DNA of 64,000 nt. Source: Rubripirellula tenax (lineage in GTDB: Bacteria; Planctomycetota; Planctomycetia; Pirellulales; Pirellulaceae). The DNA lies in assembly GCF_007860125.1 (NCBI RefSeq), contig NZ_SJPW01000002.1, positions 186,001 to 250,000 on the forward strand. The letters are read 5' to 3'. The first letter of the stretch is position 1. Every line of letters starts with the position of its first letter. Shown here piece by piece: positions 54,488 through 63,399 of this stretch. Position numbers and translations under genes: made by a program. A model generated the notes under the pieces. The model saw only the letters and a list, made by a program, of their open reading frames with translations. It ran no database searches and had not been told where the DNA came from.

Positions 54488-55638
54488 GGCGATGTCTCCA
54501 TCGGTTGCTCTGATGTTGGGAGCAACAACGCGCCGGGGATGACTTTAAATGAACCGTCGGCGACGACGCGCTCGCCGATCGTCAATCCGCTGATCACGCG
54601 GTTCATCGTCCCGCCGCCACCAGCGATTTCGACGAATCGTGCCGCGGCTCGCATTGAGGGTTCACCCGCGGGTTCTTTCGCGGGTGTCATTTCGGCAACG
54701 TACACCATCGTTCCGGTGGGACCGCGGCGAACGGCCGTTGCAGGAACCGACAACGCCTCGCGCAGCGGGCCGTACTGAATCGTCACGCGAACGGAATCAC
54801 CCGGCAGCAGCGAAGGCGGTGGCGAAACCAACTTGGCTCTCGCTTTGGTGGATCGTGATACAGGATCCGCCCGTGAATCGATCGCGGTGATGATAGCCTG
54901 CATGACCGGCGACGATTCGTCGATCTGCATCGCAACTTGGTCACCCACGCTGATCGCATCCGCAACGTGTGCTGGCATCGCGAAGTCGACATTCAAGAAG
55001 TCTGCGATTCCTTCCAACGTTGTGATTTCGCTTCCTTCGACCAGGTATTGCCCAATATTGAGATCGAATAATCCGACGCGGGCATCGAAGCGGGCCACGA
55101 TCATTTTTCGATCAATCAACGACTTCAGTCGCTCGGTCTCGGCCTCCGCACGCGTGGTTTCAGCGATGGTCGCGTCGACTTCCTGAGCACTATTCGCATT
55201 CGCCAAACTAAGACGCTGGGCCCGTTCCATTTCCGACCGAGCCAGCTTGAGCGCCGCTCCGGCAGCCTTCAGTTCGGCGCGTTCGGTGCGATCGTCCAAT
55301 CGAATCAGAACATCACCGGCGCGAACCGTTTGCCCCGGCTTGATGGCGACTTCTGTGACAACACCGGTCAACTCATTCCGCAGCCTGACCGACTTGTCGG
55401 CCAGCACTGTTCCGACCACGACAGTGTCCTGACGAAATTGGACCGGTTTGGGGTCGAACAAACGTACAGCGACCGGCATCTCGGGCGGTGGAGGCGCCGA
55501 CATCGCTGTTTCGACTTGTCGAGCTTTGGTCCAAGCGATCGCTGCGATGACTGCAATGACAACAACCAACAACAGGATCGACCCGAGGAAGGTTCGCAGA
55601 CGGCTTGCCCAAGTGCTTGTGGGCAGAGTTTGGTTCAT
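54484..55638 (-). CDS. membrane fusion protein (periplasmic adaptor) of RND efflux system
   Basis: A 384-residue MFP. One N-terminal helix (about residues 14-37, FLGSILLLVVVIAVIAAIAW), then the lipoyl-like half motif VGTVLADKSVRLRNELTGVV and its partner VRAGDVLIRLDD, a helical hairpin (about 125-170), and the second lipoyl half IVARFDARVGL. The beta-barrel and C-terminal domain follow (GDSVRVTIQYG, VVADGSFKVIPG). It bridges the RND pump and an outer-membrane channel. ATG 55638 is preferred; ATG 55695 is possible but would overlap the regulator stop closely. Probably in one operon with tetR and the pump. Confidence 0.93.
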   Translation of the reverse strand: MNQTLPTSTWASRLRTFLGSILLLVVVIAVIAAIAWTKARQVETAMSAPPPPEMPVAVRLFDPKPVQFRQDTVVVGTVLADKSVRLRNELTGVVTEVAIKPGQTVRAGDVLIRLDDRTERAELKAAGAALKLARSEMERAQRLSLANANSAQEVDATIAETTRAEAETERLKSLIDRKMIVARFDARVGLFDLNIGQYLVEGSEITTLEGIADFLNVDFAMPAHVADAISVGDQVAMQIDESSPVMQAIITAIDSRADPVSRSTKARAKLVSPPPSLLPGDSVRVTIQYGPLREALSVPATAVRRGPTGTMVYVAEMTPAKEPAGEPSMRAAARFVEIAGGGGTMNRVISGLTIGERVVADGSFKVIPGALLLPTSEQPMETSP

Positions 55639-55700
55639 GGTGTTCACTAAAAGGTTCTTGATTCTGTGTTCTTGCTTCGCTGCGTCTCGGGCCATCCCGG

Positions 55701-56276
55701 TCACTGATCCATCGGTTTTGTTTCCGCCTGGATCATCCGAAGCAATTGCAGCCTGACTTGATTGGCTCGCTTGGCAACGACATCTTGCGGCAGGAAGGCC
55801 GATTGCATCCAAAGTCCGTCGATCGACGTGACGATCAATTCCCTTAGAGATTTGGAGACGCCGTCGCCGCGAAGTTCATCGGCGATTCGTTGGTAATAGC
55901 CCATCGCATGATGTGTCAGCCTCCCCTGCATCAAAGCGATCATGACGGCCGAAACCTCGCGACTGCCCGTCGGGTCGCACATCATTGGCTCCCTCAACGT
56001 GAAGTTCACATATGCCTTGGTTCGCCGACCTTCCCCTCGCGGGATGGTCGCCAGATGTGAGTGAGTCTCGGCAAGGCACTGATCCGCCGAGCGAGCGATG
56101 AAGGCGTCCACCAGGGCTTCTTTGCTGGGATAGTGGTGCATCAGACCGCCCTTGCTGATGCCCGCCCGTTTGCAGACCGCGGAAAGGGTTGCGGCTGGCA
56201 ATCCGCCGTCGCGAATCAATTCCATCACGGCAAATAAGATTTGGTCGATCGTCGTTTTTGCATGAGCGTCAGACAT
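55701..56276 (-). CDS. TetR family transcriptional regulator of the efflux operon
   Basis: A 191-residue TetR-type regulator. The helix-turn-helix runs about residues 25-55: LSAVCKRAGISKGGLMHHYPSKEALV, with the family GGLMHHYPSKEAL recognition helix. The C-terminal ligand domain is helical. It sits at the head of the TetR-MFP-RND transcription unit. A perfect 14-bp palindrome 16 bp before its ATG is a likely operator, so it probably represses the whole operon, itself included, and is released by a pump substrate. Confidence 0.93.
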   Translation of the reverse strand: MSDAHAKTTIDQILFAVMELIRDGGLPAATLSAVCKRAGISKGGLMHHYPSKEALVDAFIARSADQCLAETHSHLATIPRGEGRRTKAYVNFTLREPMMCDPTGSREVSAVMIALMQGRLTHHAMGYYQRIADELRGDGVSKSLRELIVTSIDGLWMQSAFLPQDVVAKRANQVRLQLLRMIQAETKPMDQ

Positions 56277-56292
56277 GACGTCAACCGTACCG

Positions 56293-56306
56293 ACCGACCG
56301 GTCGGT
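56293..56306. promoter_or_regulatory. predicted TetR operator palindrome
   Basis: ACCGACCGGTCGGT is a perfect 14-bp palindrome centred between 56299 and 56300, 16 bp upstream of the tetR start. Sites of this composition are common for TetR-type efflux regulators. Its place between tetR and the start of the transcription unit fits autoregulation. Confidence 0.7.
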
Positions 56307-56429
56307 TTACAAGCGGGAACGCCCATTCCCCCGGAACCATCGTTTCTTGAATCTGGCGTGTATAGCGCAGTATCGGGACAGCGAGACCGAAGGGCAATCA
56401 CCTTCACGCAACGTGAAGCGGACGCTTGA

Positions 56430-58187
56430 TCAGCTCAAGCCTTCGAGTCCAATCGTGTCGCTTTCGGTCGACGATCGTGACGGATCCATCACGTCGTCGA
56501 TAACGACGGGCGAGGCCTCCGTTTCGCGGTCCGGCGTGTGGCTGACCAGCAAACGACGTTCGTGGTTCTCAGCCGTATCGTTGATTTGGACAATCGCTTC
56601 GTCCACAGCATCTTCGAAGGTCGTCTTTCGCGACAACGTTTGTCCAATCACATCGATGTTCGAAGTGGTACGCACGCGGGCGGACGTTTCGAATCCGCCG
56701 CTTGCGGATGAACTGCTTCGGAATCCGAGTTGGTCACCGCGAACGCCGGCCGCTGCGTAGGCGACCGTCGTTGTCGCGGTCACGTTGCCAATCGCGTCCG
56801 ATCCGGCTGCGCGACCGACTGTGCCTGACGCCAGCAGATCGCGAAGTTCACGCGTCGTCAGATCGGGGTTCGCTGAGAGGGTCAGCGCCGCAAGTCCGGC
56901 GACGTGGGGCGCCGCCATGCTGGTCCCGCTAAGCGTCGCATATCGACCACCGACATACGTGCTGAAGATGCCGACACCCGGTGCATCGACTTGGACGGCT
57001 ACGCTGCTGCCGACATCGTTGCTGAATCCGGCCAACGATCCGGACGAACTGTAGGCACCGACCGAAATGACGTTTTCAAGAGCGGCGCTAAACCGTGCCG
57101 GGTACCCGGGCGTCGACGACGATTCGTTGCCGGCGGCCGCAACGATAAACGAACCCGCCGCGCGAGCGTAGTCGATCGCCGATTCGATCGCCCGACTGTA
57201 TCCTCCGCCAAGACTGAGATTGATGATATTCGCGCCCAAGTCGGCGGCGTATCGAATTCCGGCGGCGACATCGAAAGTGTTGCCCGACCCGTTCGCATTC
57301 AGCACACGAACCGGAAGAATCTTCGCGTCGGGTGCGACTCCGGTTGCGCCGAATCCATTATTGGCGGCTGCGATGGTTCCAGCCACGTGGGTGCCGTGTC
57401 CATTTACATCGTTGGGGTCCGCGTCGCCATCGGCGAAATCGAAACCGTGAACATCATCGATGAATCCGTTTCCGTCATCGTCGATTCCATTACCCGCGAT
57501 CTCGCCGGTGTTGACGAACAGATTGCTGACTAAGTCGGGATGATCCAGATCGACGCCAGAATCAACGACGGCGACGGTGATGCCGGCGCCGGTATAGCCG
57601 GCCGCCCAAGCTTCCGGAGCATCGATCGCGTTCAAATTCCATTCGCGCGTGCCGCCAAAATATGCGACGCTGGCGAGCGATTCGGGAAGGCTTGCGTCGA
57701 CTTCTTGAATCGGAGCGGGGTTCGCATTCAACGTCGCATCGATCGACAGTTGGTAACGGGTCGACCGATACGATTGAGCAACGACAACAACGAAATAGTC
57801 ACCGGAATCCAGCGAAGCTGAAATCACTTCGTCACCGCGGCCGGCGCGAGTTGAATACGCCAAAAGGCGGCCGCCTGCGTCTGTCAATGCGATATCGGCA
57901 TCGCGATTGAGGTTCGACAGTTCGATGTGAACCTGTGCATCGCGCTGGACCGTGAAACCGATCGTGTCGACGCGATCAAACCAATTCAACGAACCCGACA
58001 ATTGGACGGCTCCATCGATCGCCCCGATGTCGGCAGCGGTCGAACGCGATGACCCTGCATCGGTTTGCGAAACGAGCCCATCGGAAAGGATCGACACTTC
58101 CGCGAAGGGCGATTCACAATCGTTGGTGATGCCGGCGGCCAACAGTCGGCGTGCTTCCAAGGGCTCGGCTCGCAAGGGACGGCGCAT
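56430..58187 (-). CDS. S8 subtilisin-like serine protease with LEPR-XLL-type leader
   Basis: A 585-residue exported protease. The N-terminus PLEARRLLA (residues 9-17) matches the planctomycete LEPR-XLL motif. Residues ~45-160 form a PPC-like beta domain. The peptidase domain has catalytic D209 (VVDSGVD), H264 (NGHGTHVAG) and S423 (GTSMAAPH), with oxyanion Asn in AAAGNESS. NGIDDDGNGFIDD (about 233-245) is a calcium-binding loop. The 120-residue C-terminus is variable and acidic. Expected to degrade proteins outside the cell. It lies convergent to nothing and follows the DUF1223 gene on the same strand. Confidence 0.93.
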   Translation of the reverse strand: MRRPLRAEPLEARRLLAAGITNDCESPFAEVSILSDGLVSQTDAGSSRSTAADIGAIDGAVQLSGSLNWFDRVDTIGFTVQRDAQVHIELSNLNRDADIALTDAGGRLLAYSTRAGRGDEVISASLDSGDYFVVVVAQSYRSTRYQLSIDATLNANPAPIQEVDASLPESLASVAYFGGTREWNLNAIDAPEAWAAGYTGAGITVAVVDSGVDLDHPDLVSNLFVNTGEIAGNGIDDDGNGFIDDVHGFDFADGDADPNDVNGHGTHVAGTIAAANNGFGATGVAPDAKILPVRVLNANGSGNTFDVAAGIRYAADLGANIINLSLGGGYSRAIESAIDYARAAGSFIVAAAGNESSSTPGYPARFSAALENVISVGAYSSSGSLAGFSNDVGSSVAVQVDAPGVGIFSTYVGGRYATLSGTSMAAPHVAGLAALTLSANPDLTTRELRDLLASGTVGRAAGSDAIGNVTATTTVAYAAAGVRGDQLGFRSSSSASGGFETSARVRTTSNIDVIGQTLSRKTTFEDAVDEAIVQINDTAENHERRLLVSHTPDRETEASPVVIDDVMDPSRSSTESDTIGLEGLS

Positions 58188-58296
58188 GGGAATCTACCTT
58201 TTGATGGCGTAAGAATAGGCGAAAAGAAGAGAGACGCATCTCTGATGATTGTTGACCGATCAGTCAATTTCGGCAAGCGAGTTTCGCCCGGCCGGA

Positions 58297-59097
58297 TCAG
58301 TCGACGGCCAAATCCACCGCCGATGCGCCGGTGATTTCAAGAGTCTTCGGATCTTGGATATAACCGATGACTTGAGAACTCTTCATGCTGAAGTCAACGG
58401 GAAGAGCTAGTCCTGTCGTACCTTGAGCCTTTTCAATCGACAGAGTCTTGAAGGCGCAAACAACATGGGAGTGGGATAGCTTGCGGCCGGCGTTTTCACC
58501 AGAGGGAACCACGTTGGCGACAGCATTTTGAATGATAGCAATGTTGAGCAGTTTGTCGTCGAATTTTCCGTCCAGTTGGTACGACACCTCGACGCGACGC
58601 TTGGATGCATTGTGACGGGCGGTCAGCGCCACCCCAGCGGTCGATGGTCGCTCGAACGAGCGGGCGATCGCTTGATGGGCTTTCAATCGATTCGAGCCGT
58701 TGAATTCTTCCGTGCCACCGACAACCATTTGCGGCGTATACACGCGAGTACTCTTGCGGGTCGATGCATACCACCTTTGGCGATCGGAATAGGCGGCGTC
58801 GCTGTACGGATCGGTCCATCCGAGTCGGTTCCAGTAGTCGACATGAAATGAGAGTGCGTAGACGGGAAACTCGGCATGGGCGGCGGACTCGACGATTTGC
58901 CGCAGCGTCGCGTCCGCGGGCGGGCAACTGCTACATCCCTGCGACGTGAAGAGCTCGACAACGGCGAAACCTTTCGCAGCGCCACTTGATGGACGTCCCG
59001 CGCCTTCATCCGCGATGGCCGGCGACGCCAGAAACGCCAAACAGGCATAGATCAAGCCAGTGCAAAGCTTGCGGGGCTGGAGATTCCGAAATCGCAT
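58297..59097 (-). CDS. DUF1223 protein (thioredoxin-like fold)
   Basis: A 266-residue protein with signal peptide (about residues 1-29, KLCTGLIYACLAFLASPAIA). VVELFTSQGCSSCPPADATL is the DUF1223 core; the CSSC pair sits like a thioredoxin active site. FPVYALSFHVDYWNRLGWTDPYS and YTPQMVVGG are also conserved in the family. Function not known; a redox or metal role is suggested by CxxC. ATG 59097 gives the signal peptide; an upstream ATG at 59142 would lengthen the leader with a polar stretch. Confidence 0.88.
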   Translation of the reverse strand: MRFRNLQPRKLCTGLIYACLAFLASPAIADEGAGRPSSGAAKGFAVVELFTSQGCSSCPPADATLRQIVESAAHAEFPVYALSFHVDYWNRLGWTDPYSDAAYSDRQRWYASTRKSTRVYTPQMVVGGTEEFNGSNRLKAHQAIARSFERPSTAGVALTARHNASKRRVEVSYQLDGKFDDKLLNIAIIQNAVANVVPSGENAGRKLSHSHVVCAFKTLSIEKAQGTTGLALPVDFSMKSSQVIGYIQDPKTLEITGASAVDLAVD

Positions 59098-59315
59098 GGC
59101 AAGATTCTTCGAATTTTTTGCGTCAAGAAAAGGATGGTTCACGGCACTGCGACACCGAAACCTGCGATGTTTTCAATGTCGATGACTACATTTCACCCGC
59201 CGCTTCGTCAACAATTCGGGCTAGGCTTGGCGGACGCTTCGCGTGGTTGCGAATTAAAAACGCGTCTGAGCGAAGGTCTGCCGAAATCTAAGAACGAATC
59301 ACCCCGAGAATACGA

Positions 59316-60038
59316 ATGCGTCACCGTCAAACTCTAACAGCTCTCCTGTTTACTTTCGCTCTTGCCAGCCCCGCGATGTGCCAGGATCAAACGAGGCCGA
59401 CGTTGGCGACCCAACTGGACGAAGTCGCCGCGGGTGCTGCGAAGCGATTTCCCGCGGAAGTTTTGTCAACGTTCAAAGACGGAATCAAGAATGTCAAAGC
59501 GACGGGAATCGAAGCGAACGCAATCCAAGTCGGCGATTTGGCGATCGATGCCGAGCTGACCGGATGGGACGGCAATACGATCAAGCTGAGCGAGTTGTGG
59601 AAATCCGGCCCCGTCGTTTTGATGTGGTATCGCGGCGGTTGGTGCCCCTATTGCAACCTCCAGCTTCGTGCGATGCAGAAAGAGCTTTCTGCGATCGAAG
59701 GTGCGGGTGCAAGATTAGTCGTTTTGACGCCGGAGCTTCCCGAAAAGGCAAAGGAAACGGCCGAGAGAAACGGCTTGGCAATGATCGCGTTGCATGACAA
59801 AGACAACGAATTGGCCAAGCAGTATGGAATCGCCTTTGACTTGCCGCCCGCCATCATTCCCATGTATCGCGACAAACTGAAATTGGGATCGTTCAACGGG
59901 AACGATAAGATGGAATTGCCTCTGTCGGCCACCTACGTGATCGATTCGTCGGGAAAGATCACGTATGCGTTTCTGGACGCGGACTACACGAAACGCGCCG
60001 AACCCACGGAAGTGATGGCAGCCGTGAAGGCACTGTGA
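59316..60038 (+). CDS. exported peroxiredoxin-like protein
   Basis: A 240-residue exported AhpC/TSA-fold protein. Signal peptide about residues 1-22 (TLTALLFTFALASPAMC). YRGGWCPYCNLQLRAM (C110, C113) is the active-site region of the peroxiredoxin-like group where two Cys form CxxC. LPLSATYVIDSSGKITYAFLDADYTKRAEP matches the family C-terminal half. It probably reduces peroxides or disulfides outside the cytoplasm. It starts 218 bp from the divergent DUF1223 gene, whose CxxC suggests a shared redox theme, though that is inference. Confidence 0.9.
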   Translation: MRHRQTLTALLFTFALASPAMCQDQTRPTLATQLDEVAAGAAKRFPAEVLSTFKDGIKNVKATGIEANAIQVGDLAIDAELTGWDGNTIKLSELWKSGPVVLMWYRGGWCPYCNLQLRAMQKELSAIEGAGARLVVLTPELPEKAKETAERNGLAMIALHDKDNELAKQYGIAFDLPPAIIPMYRDKLKLGSFNGNDKMELPLSATYVIDSSGKITYAFLDADYTKRAEPTEVMAAVKAL

Positions 60039-60165
60039 GTGGCGATCGACTATAACTGAGTTCTTGTAATCCGCTGGACCAAGAACTTCTCGTTATCGCG
60101 AAAGACTCACCATTATTCGTCGTCGCACGTTTCTTCAATCCTCCGCTGCGATTGTCGCGCCGCTT

Positions 60166-61452
60166 GTGATCCGCAGCACATCGATAGCGGCCGATTCGCC
60201 GAGCAACCGCATCAACGTGGGTTTCATCGGAACCGGAAACCAAGGCATGGGCATGCTGAAGCGGTTCCTGGCCGCTGATCTTGGGAATGTGCTCGCGGTT
60301 TGCGATGTCAATGAAGGCAGTCACGGCTACAAAGAGCCCGACCATTTTTATGGTCGGTTGCCGGCGAAGGCGTTGGTCGAAAAGTCGAACACCGCGAAAA
60401 GCAAAAGCGGTTCGCCGGCGAAGTGCGATGCCTACGCTGATTTCCGCGATGTGTTTCGGCGCGACGATATCGATGCGTTGGTCATTGTCGTGCCCGACCA
60501 TTGGCACAAGGTGGTTACCGTGATGGCTTTGGAAGCTGGCAAGGACGTTTACTGTGAAAAGCCGCTAACGTTTTCCGTTGCCGATGGTCGCGAGATGATC
60601 GACGCCGTTCGCAAAGGCAATCGGATTCTCCAAACGGGAAGCCACGAGCGTTCCAATCCGATCAGCCAGTTCGTTTGCGAAGCGGCCAAGGCCGGGAAGA
60701 TCGGGCAACTGACCAAGATCATCACCAAGGTCGGCTACAACAACAAAGTGGGCCCGGGTCCGGGGTGGACCGCGATGCCGGTACCTTCGAATCTGGACTA
60801 TCAAACATGGTTGGGGCCGGCACCGGATCAACCGTATCACCAAGATCGCTGCTTGTATCGGTTTCGATTCAACTACGATTACTCAGGTGGCCAAATCACG
60901 AACTTTGGCGCCCACTGCAACGACATGGCGCACTGGGGGATGGGACTGGACGTTGGTGGACCCACCGAGGTCGAGTGCTTGGATGCCAAGTTCCTTCCCG
61001 ATGGCAGTTTGTTCAATACTGCGACGGAAACACGATTTCGTTGTAAGTATGCCAACGGTGTTGAGTTGATTTGCGAAAGCGGCGAGGAGCAAGTGCAGAC
61101 TCGATTCGAAGGCACCGACGGTTGGTTGCAAACCGGATATCGCGGAACAACGGCATCGAATCTCGAATTGCTTGTCGGGCTTCCCGAACCGGCAACGGGC
61201 ACATCGGATCCACACACGTCTCACATGGCCAACTTTATCGATTGTGTGAAGTCGCGGAATGAACCGCGAGCGCCGGTCGAAGTCGGCCATTCATCGGCCG
61301 TGCTGTGCCATATCGCCAACGCGATGATTCGGATGTTTCCCGAAACGGGTCCGGGCCGAATCGCCAAATGGGATGCCAGTGCGGAAGCGTTCACAGGCGA
61401 CGATCAAGCCAACAAGATGCTGGCCCGTGAACAACGCGATCCGTTTGCTTAG
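60166..61452 (+). CDS. Gfo/Idh/MocA family oxidoreductase; Tat signal lies upstream of the first canonical start
   Basis: A 428-residue dehydrogenase from GTG 60166. NVGFIGTGNQGMGML is the NAD(P)-binding loop, YCEKPLTF near residue 130 the family EKP motif, GGQITNFGAHCNDMAHWGM the catalytic-domain His region. Reading 18 codons upstream in the same frame gives RRRTFLQSSAAIVAPL, an obvious twin-arginine leader, but between an in-frame stop at 60067 and GTG 60166 there is no ATG, GTG or TTG. The leader could begin at ATT 60112 or 60115. So either a rare ATT start is used or the original start codon is mutated. If only GTG is used, the protein stays in the cytoplasm. Confidence 0.9.
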   Translation: MIRSTSIAADSPSNRINVGFIGTGNQGMGMLKRFLAADLGNVLAVCDVNEGSHGYKEPDHFYGRLPAKALVEKSNTAKSKSGSPAKCDAYADFRDVFRRDDIDALVIVVPDHWHKVVTVMALEAGKDVYCEKPLTFSVADGREMIDAVRKGNRILQTGSHERSNPISQFVCEAAKAGKIGQLTKIITKVGYNNKVGPGPGWTAMPVPSNLDYQTWLGPAPDQPYHQDRCLYRFRFNYDYSGGQITNFGAHCNDMAHWGMGLDVGGPTEVECLDAKFLPDGSLFNTATETRFRCKYANGVELICESGEEQVQTRFEGTDGWLQTGYRGTTASNLELLVGLPEPATGTSDPHTSHMANFIDCVKSRNEPRAPVEVGHSSAVLCHIANAMIRMFPETGPGRIAKWDASAEAFTGDDQANKMLAREQRDPFA

Positions 61453-61468
61453 GATCGTGCAGAAAAAA

Positions 61469-63331
61469 CTACGGGACGATCACCGTGACGGTCGCGCCAT
61501 CGGTGCCGACTTCGACATCGCCGGTCCACTGATATCCGTCGTGATCAACCGTGACGGTTTGCGTGCCTAGAAACGCACGCGTCAAAAACTCGCCTTCGCT
61601 GTCGGATGTTCCGTTGGCACGCGTCCACCATGTGTTGGTGACCAGGTCTTCGTACACGCGACCAGCCGGCGTCAGCTGCCAGTCTTTGGCGATCAGATGG
61701 CCGCGTGGCTTCCACATATCGCCTTCCCAGAATCCCCACTGAACAATGCCTTGGACCGCCGGGTGACTGAAACACACCGTATAGAAGTCTCGAATGTAGT
61801 CCGCTTTGGCACTGGCGTCGTCGTTATCCATGTCGAATTCGGTAATCATGATTTTGGGACTCAGCTTCGACATACGTTCGAGAATTTCTAGCAAGCGAGT
61901 CGCACCGGTCAACTCGCTGGCGAAGTGTCCCTGCAATCCGATGCCATCGATCGGTGCGCCGGCGCGGGCGAGTATTTTGAAATGACGCTCGAGGGCAGCT
62001 TGTTCGGTCTCGGTGTGGCCTCCATTCGTCAGCACAACGGTCTCGTTCAGATACAGATCACCGCTCGGATTGTGTTTGCGAGCCAGCTTGAACCAGTCGG
62101 CGGCCACTTCGACGCCGCCGACTTCGTTCATGAATTCTTCGTTGTAGCGAAGCTCGTTCGCGACGTCCCACTCCGTCACGCCGCGCGCCATGTAGGCTCG
62201 CGTTGCACGTGGGATGTGCGCATTCATCTTCTCAAGCAACTCGGGTTTGGGAATGTTGAACCACTCCGGCGGTGTCGCCGTCCATCCGGGATAAACGAGC
62301 AAGTGGCCTCGCGCGGGCATCGAATTTGCTTGTGCCCAGTCCGCCAATCGAAAGTAGTCGGCTCGCGATTTCGGATTGCGCCATCCCCAATCCGCCAGAT
62401 ATGCGGGCAGCGTGACGAAGTTGTATCGCTTAAGCACTTCGTCGCGATAGCGAATCGCATCCTCGGTATCGCCAAGCATCCGTCCACCGACAAATGTTCC
62501 GAATCGCCATGCGTGTCGTTTTTGAACGATGGCAATATCGGCATCGACAACGGGTTTGCCTTCGGCATCGATAACATTGATCGCAATCGGGCGTTTGCGA
62601 ATCTGTTCAATTCGTGAATCGGCGTCTTTACGCCAAGCAGCGTCGATTTCTCGCCCGGGCCAAGTGATTCCATCGACGGCCAATTGGTCGGTGGGCGTGT
62701 CCGGCGGGAACACATCAAGCGAAACGCTGTAGATCTCGACGACTTGAGCCTTTGCGGCCAGATGGACACTCAGGATGAATTCACCGGGCTCAAAATCACC
62801 GGGGCTGATGACGCTGCGCCGGAAGGTTTGCAGTTCGGTTGTCGGATGGATGCGTCCACCTTCGCTGCCCTTTTTTTCCGGTACCGATGATTCGGCATAG
62901 ACACCGACATCGCCGACATCGGTTCGCTCGCCGGTGATACGAAGACGCAGCGAATACGCCAACAGATCACCCTTGCGAATGCGGCCGGTGTTGGCGGGTG
63001 AATGGTGTAAAACGGACCAATTTTTCTCGCCCTGTTCAGGCACGTCGACACGAAGTGCGGCGGAGCCGTCGGCGCGGCGGACGATCGATTTTGTACCCCG
63101 ATCGCCGAGAAAGACCTTCATCTGATCAGGCGGAATCGGCGAGATGATGGTATGGCCCTGGTTTTTCAGTTCCGGGCTGTCGGGATCCTGAGCGCTGCGA
63201 TCCTGAGCGCTGGGATCCTGAGCGCTGGGATCCTGAGCGCTGGGATCCTGAGCAGTGACTTCACCGACCAGCAAACAGATCAGCAGCACGGCCACATTCG
63301 TCGTAACACTGAAAACGGACTTCGAATTCAT
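61469..63331 (-). CDS. GH10 endo-1,4-beta-xylanase-like enzyme
   Basis: A 620-residue secreted protein. Signal peptide about residues 1-27, then repeats of SAQDP, a beta-sandwich probably binding carbohydrate (about 60-210), and a GH10 barrel (about 270-560). The acid/base Glu393 is in TEWDVANEL, the nucleophile E498 in IMITEFDMD, and QGHF and VQWGFWEGDMW also fit GH10. It should hydrolyse xylan-like beta-1,4 chains. ATG 63331 starts the signal peptide. Its gene follows the partial barrel gene on the same strand with 68 bp between them. Confidence 0.92.
   Translation of the reverse strand: MNSKSVFSVTTNVAVLLICLLVGEVTAQDPSAQDPSAQDPSAQDRSAQDPDSPELKNQGHTIISPIPPDQMKVFLGDRGTKSIVRRADGSAALRVDVPEQGEKNWSVLHHSPANTGRIRKGDLLAYSLRLRITGERTDVGDVGVYAESSVPEKKGSEGGRIHPTTELQTFRRSVISPGDFEPGEFILSVHLAAKAQVVEIYSVSLDVFPPDTPTDQLAVDGITWPGREIDAAWRKDADSRIEQIRKRPIAINVIDAEGKPVVDADIAIVQKRHAWRFGTFVGGRMLGDTEDAIRYRDEVLKRYNFVTLPAYLADWGWRNPKSRADYFRLADWAQANSMPARGHLLVYPGWTATPPEWFNIPKPELLEKMNAHIPRATRAYMARGVTEWDVANELRYNEEFMNEVGGVEVAADWFKLARKHNPSGDLYLNETVVLTNGGHTETEQAALERHFKILARAGAPIDGIGLQGHFASELTGATRLLEILERMSKLSPKIMITEFDMDNDDASAKADYIRDFYTVCFSHPAVQGIVQWGFWEGDMWKPRGHLIAKDWQLTPAGRVYEDLVTNTWWTRANGTSDSEGEFLTRAFLGTQTVTVDHDGYQWTGDVEVGTDGATVTVIVP
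63182..63256. repeat. five tandem 15-bp repeats encoding SAQDP units
   Basis: Five copies of GGGATCCTGAGCGCT, with small changes in the second and last, in frame within the xylanase gene just after its signal peptide. They encode a short acidic linker. Each copy is 5 codons, so copy-number change alters linker length without a frameshift. Confidence 0.85.
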
Positions 63332-63399
63332 GAAGTACTTTCGAATGAAGGGCAATCGAAGGCTGGACGAACGGATCGTTCTGCCGCTCTTCGTCGGCG

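Noticed and set aside
63182-63256. Tandem repeats considered as a CRISPR array
   Set aside because: Units are 15 bp with no spacers and are in frame in the xylanase gene.
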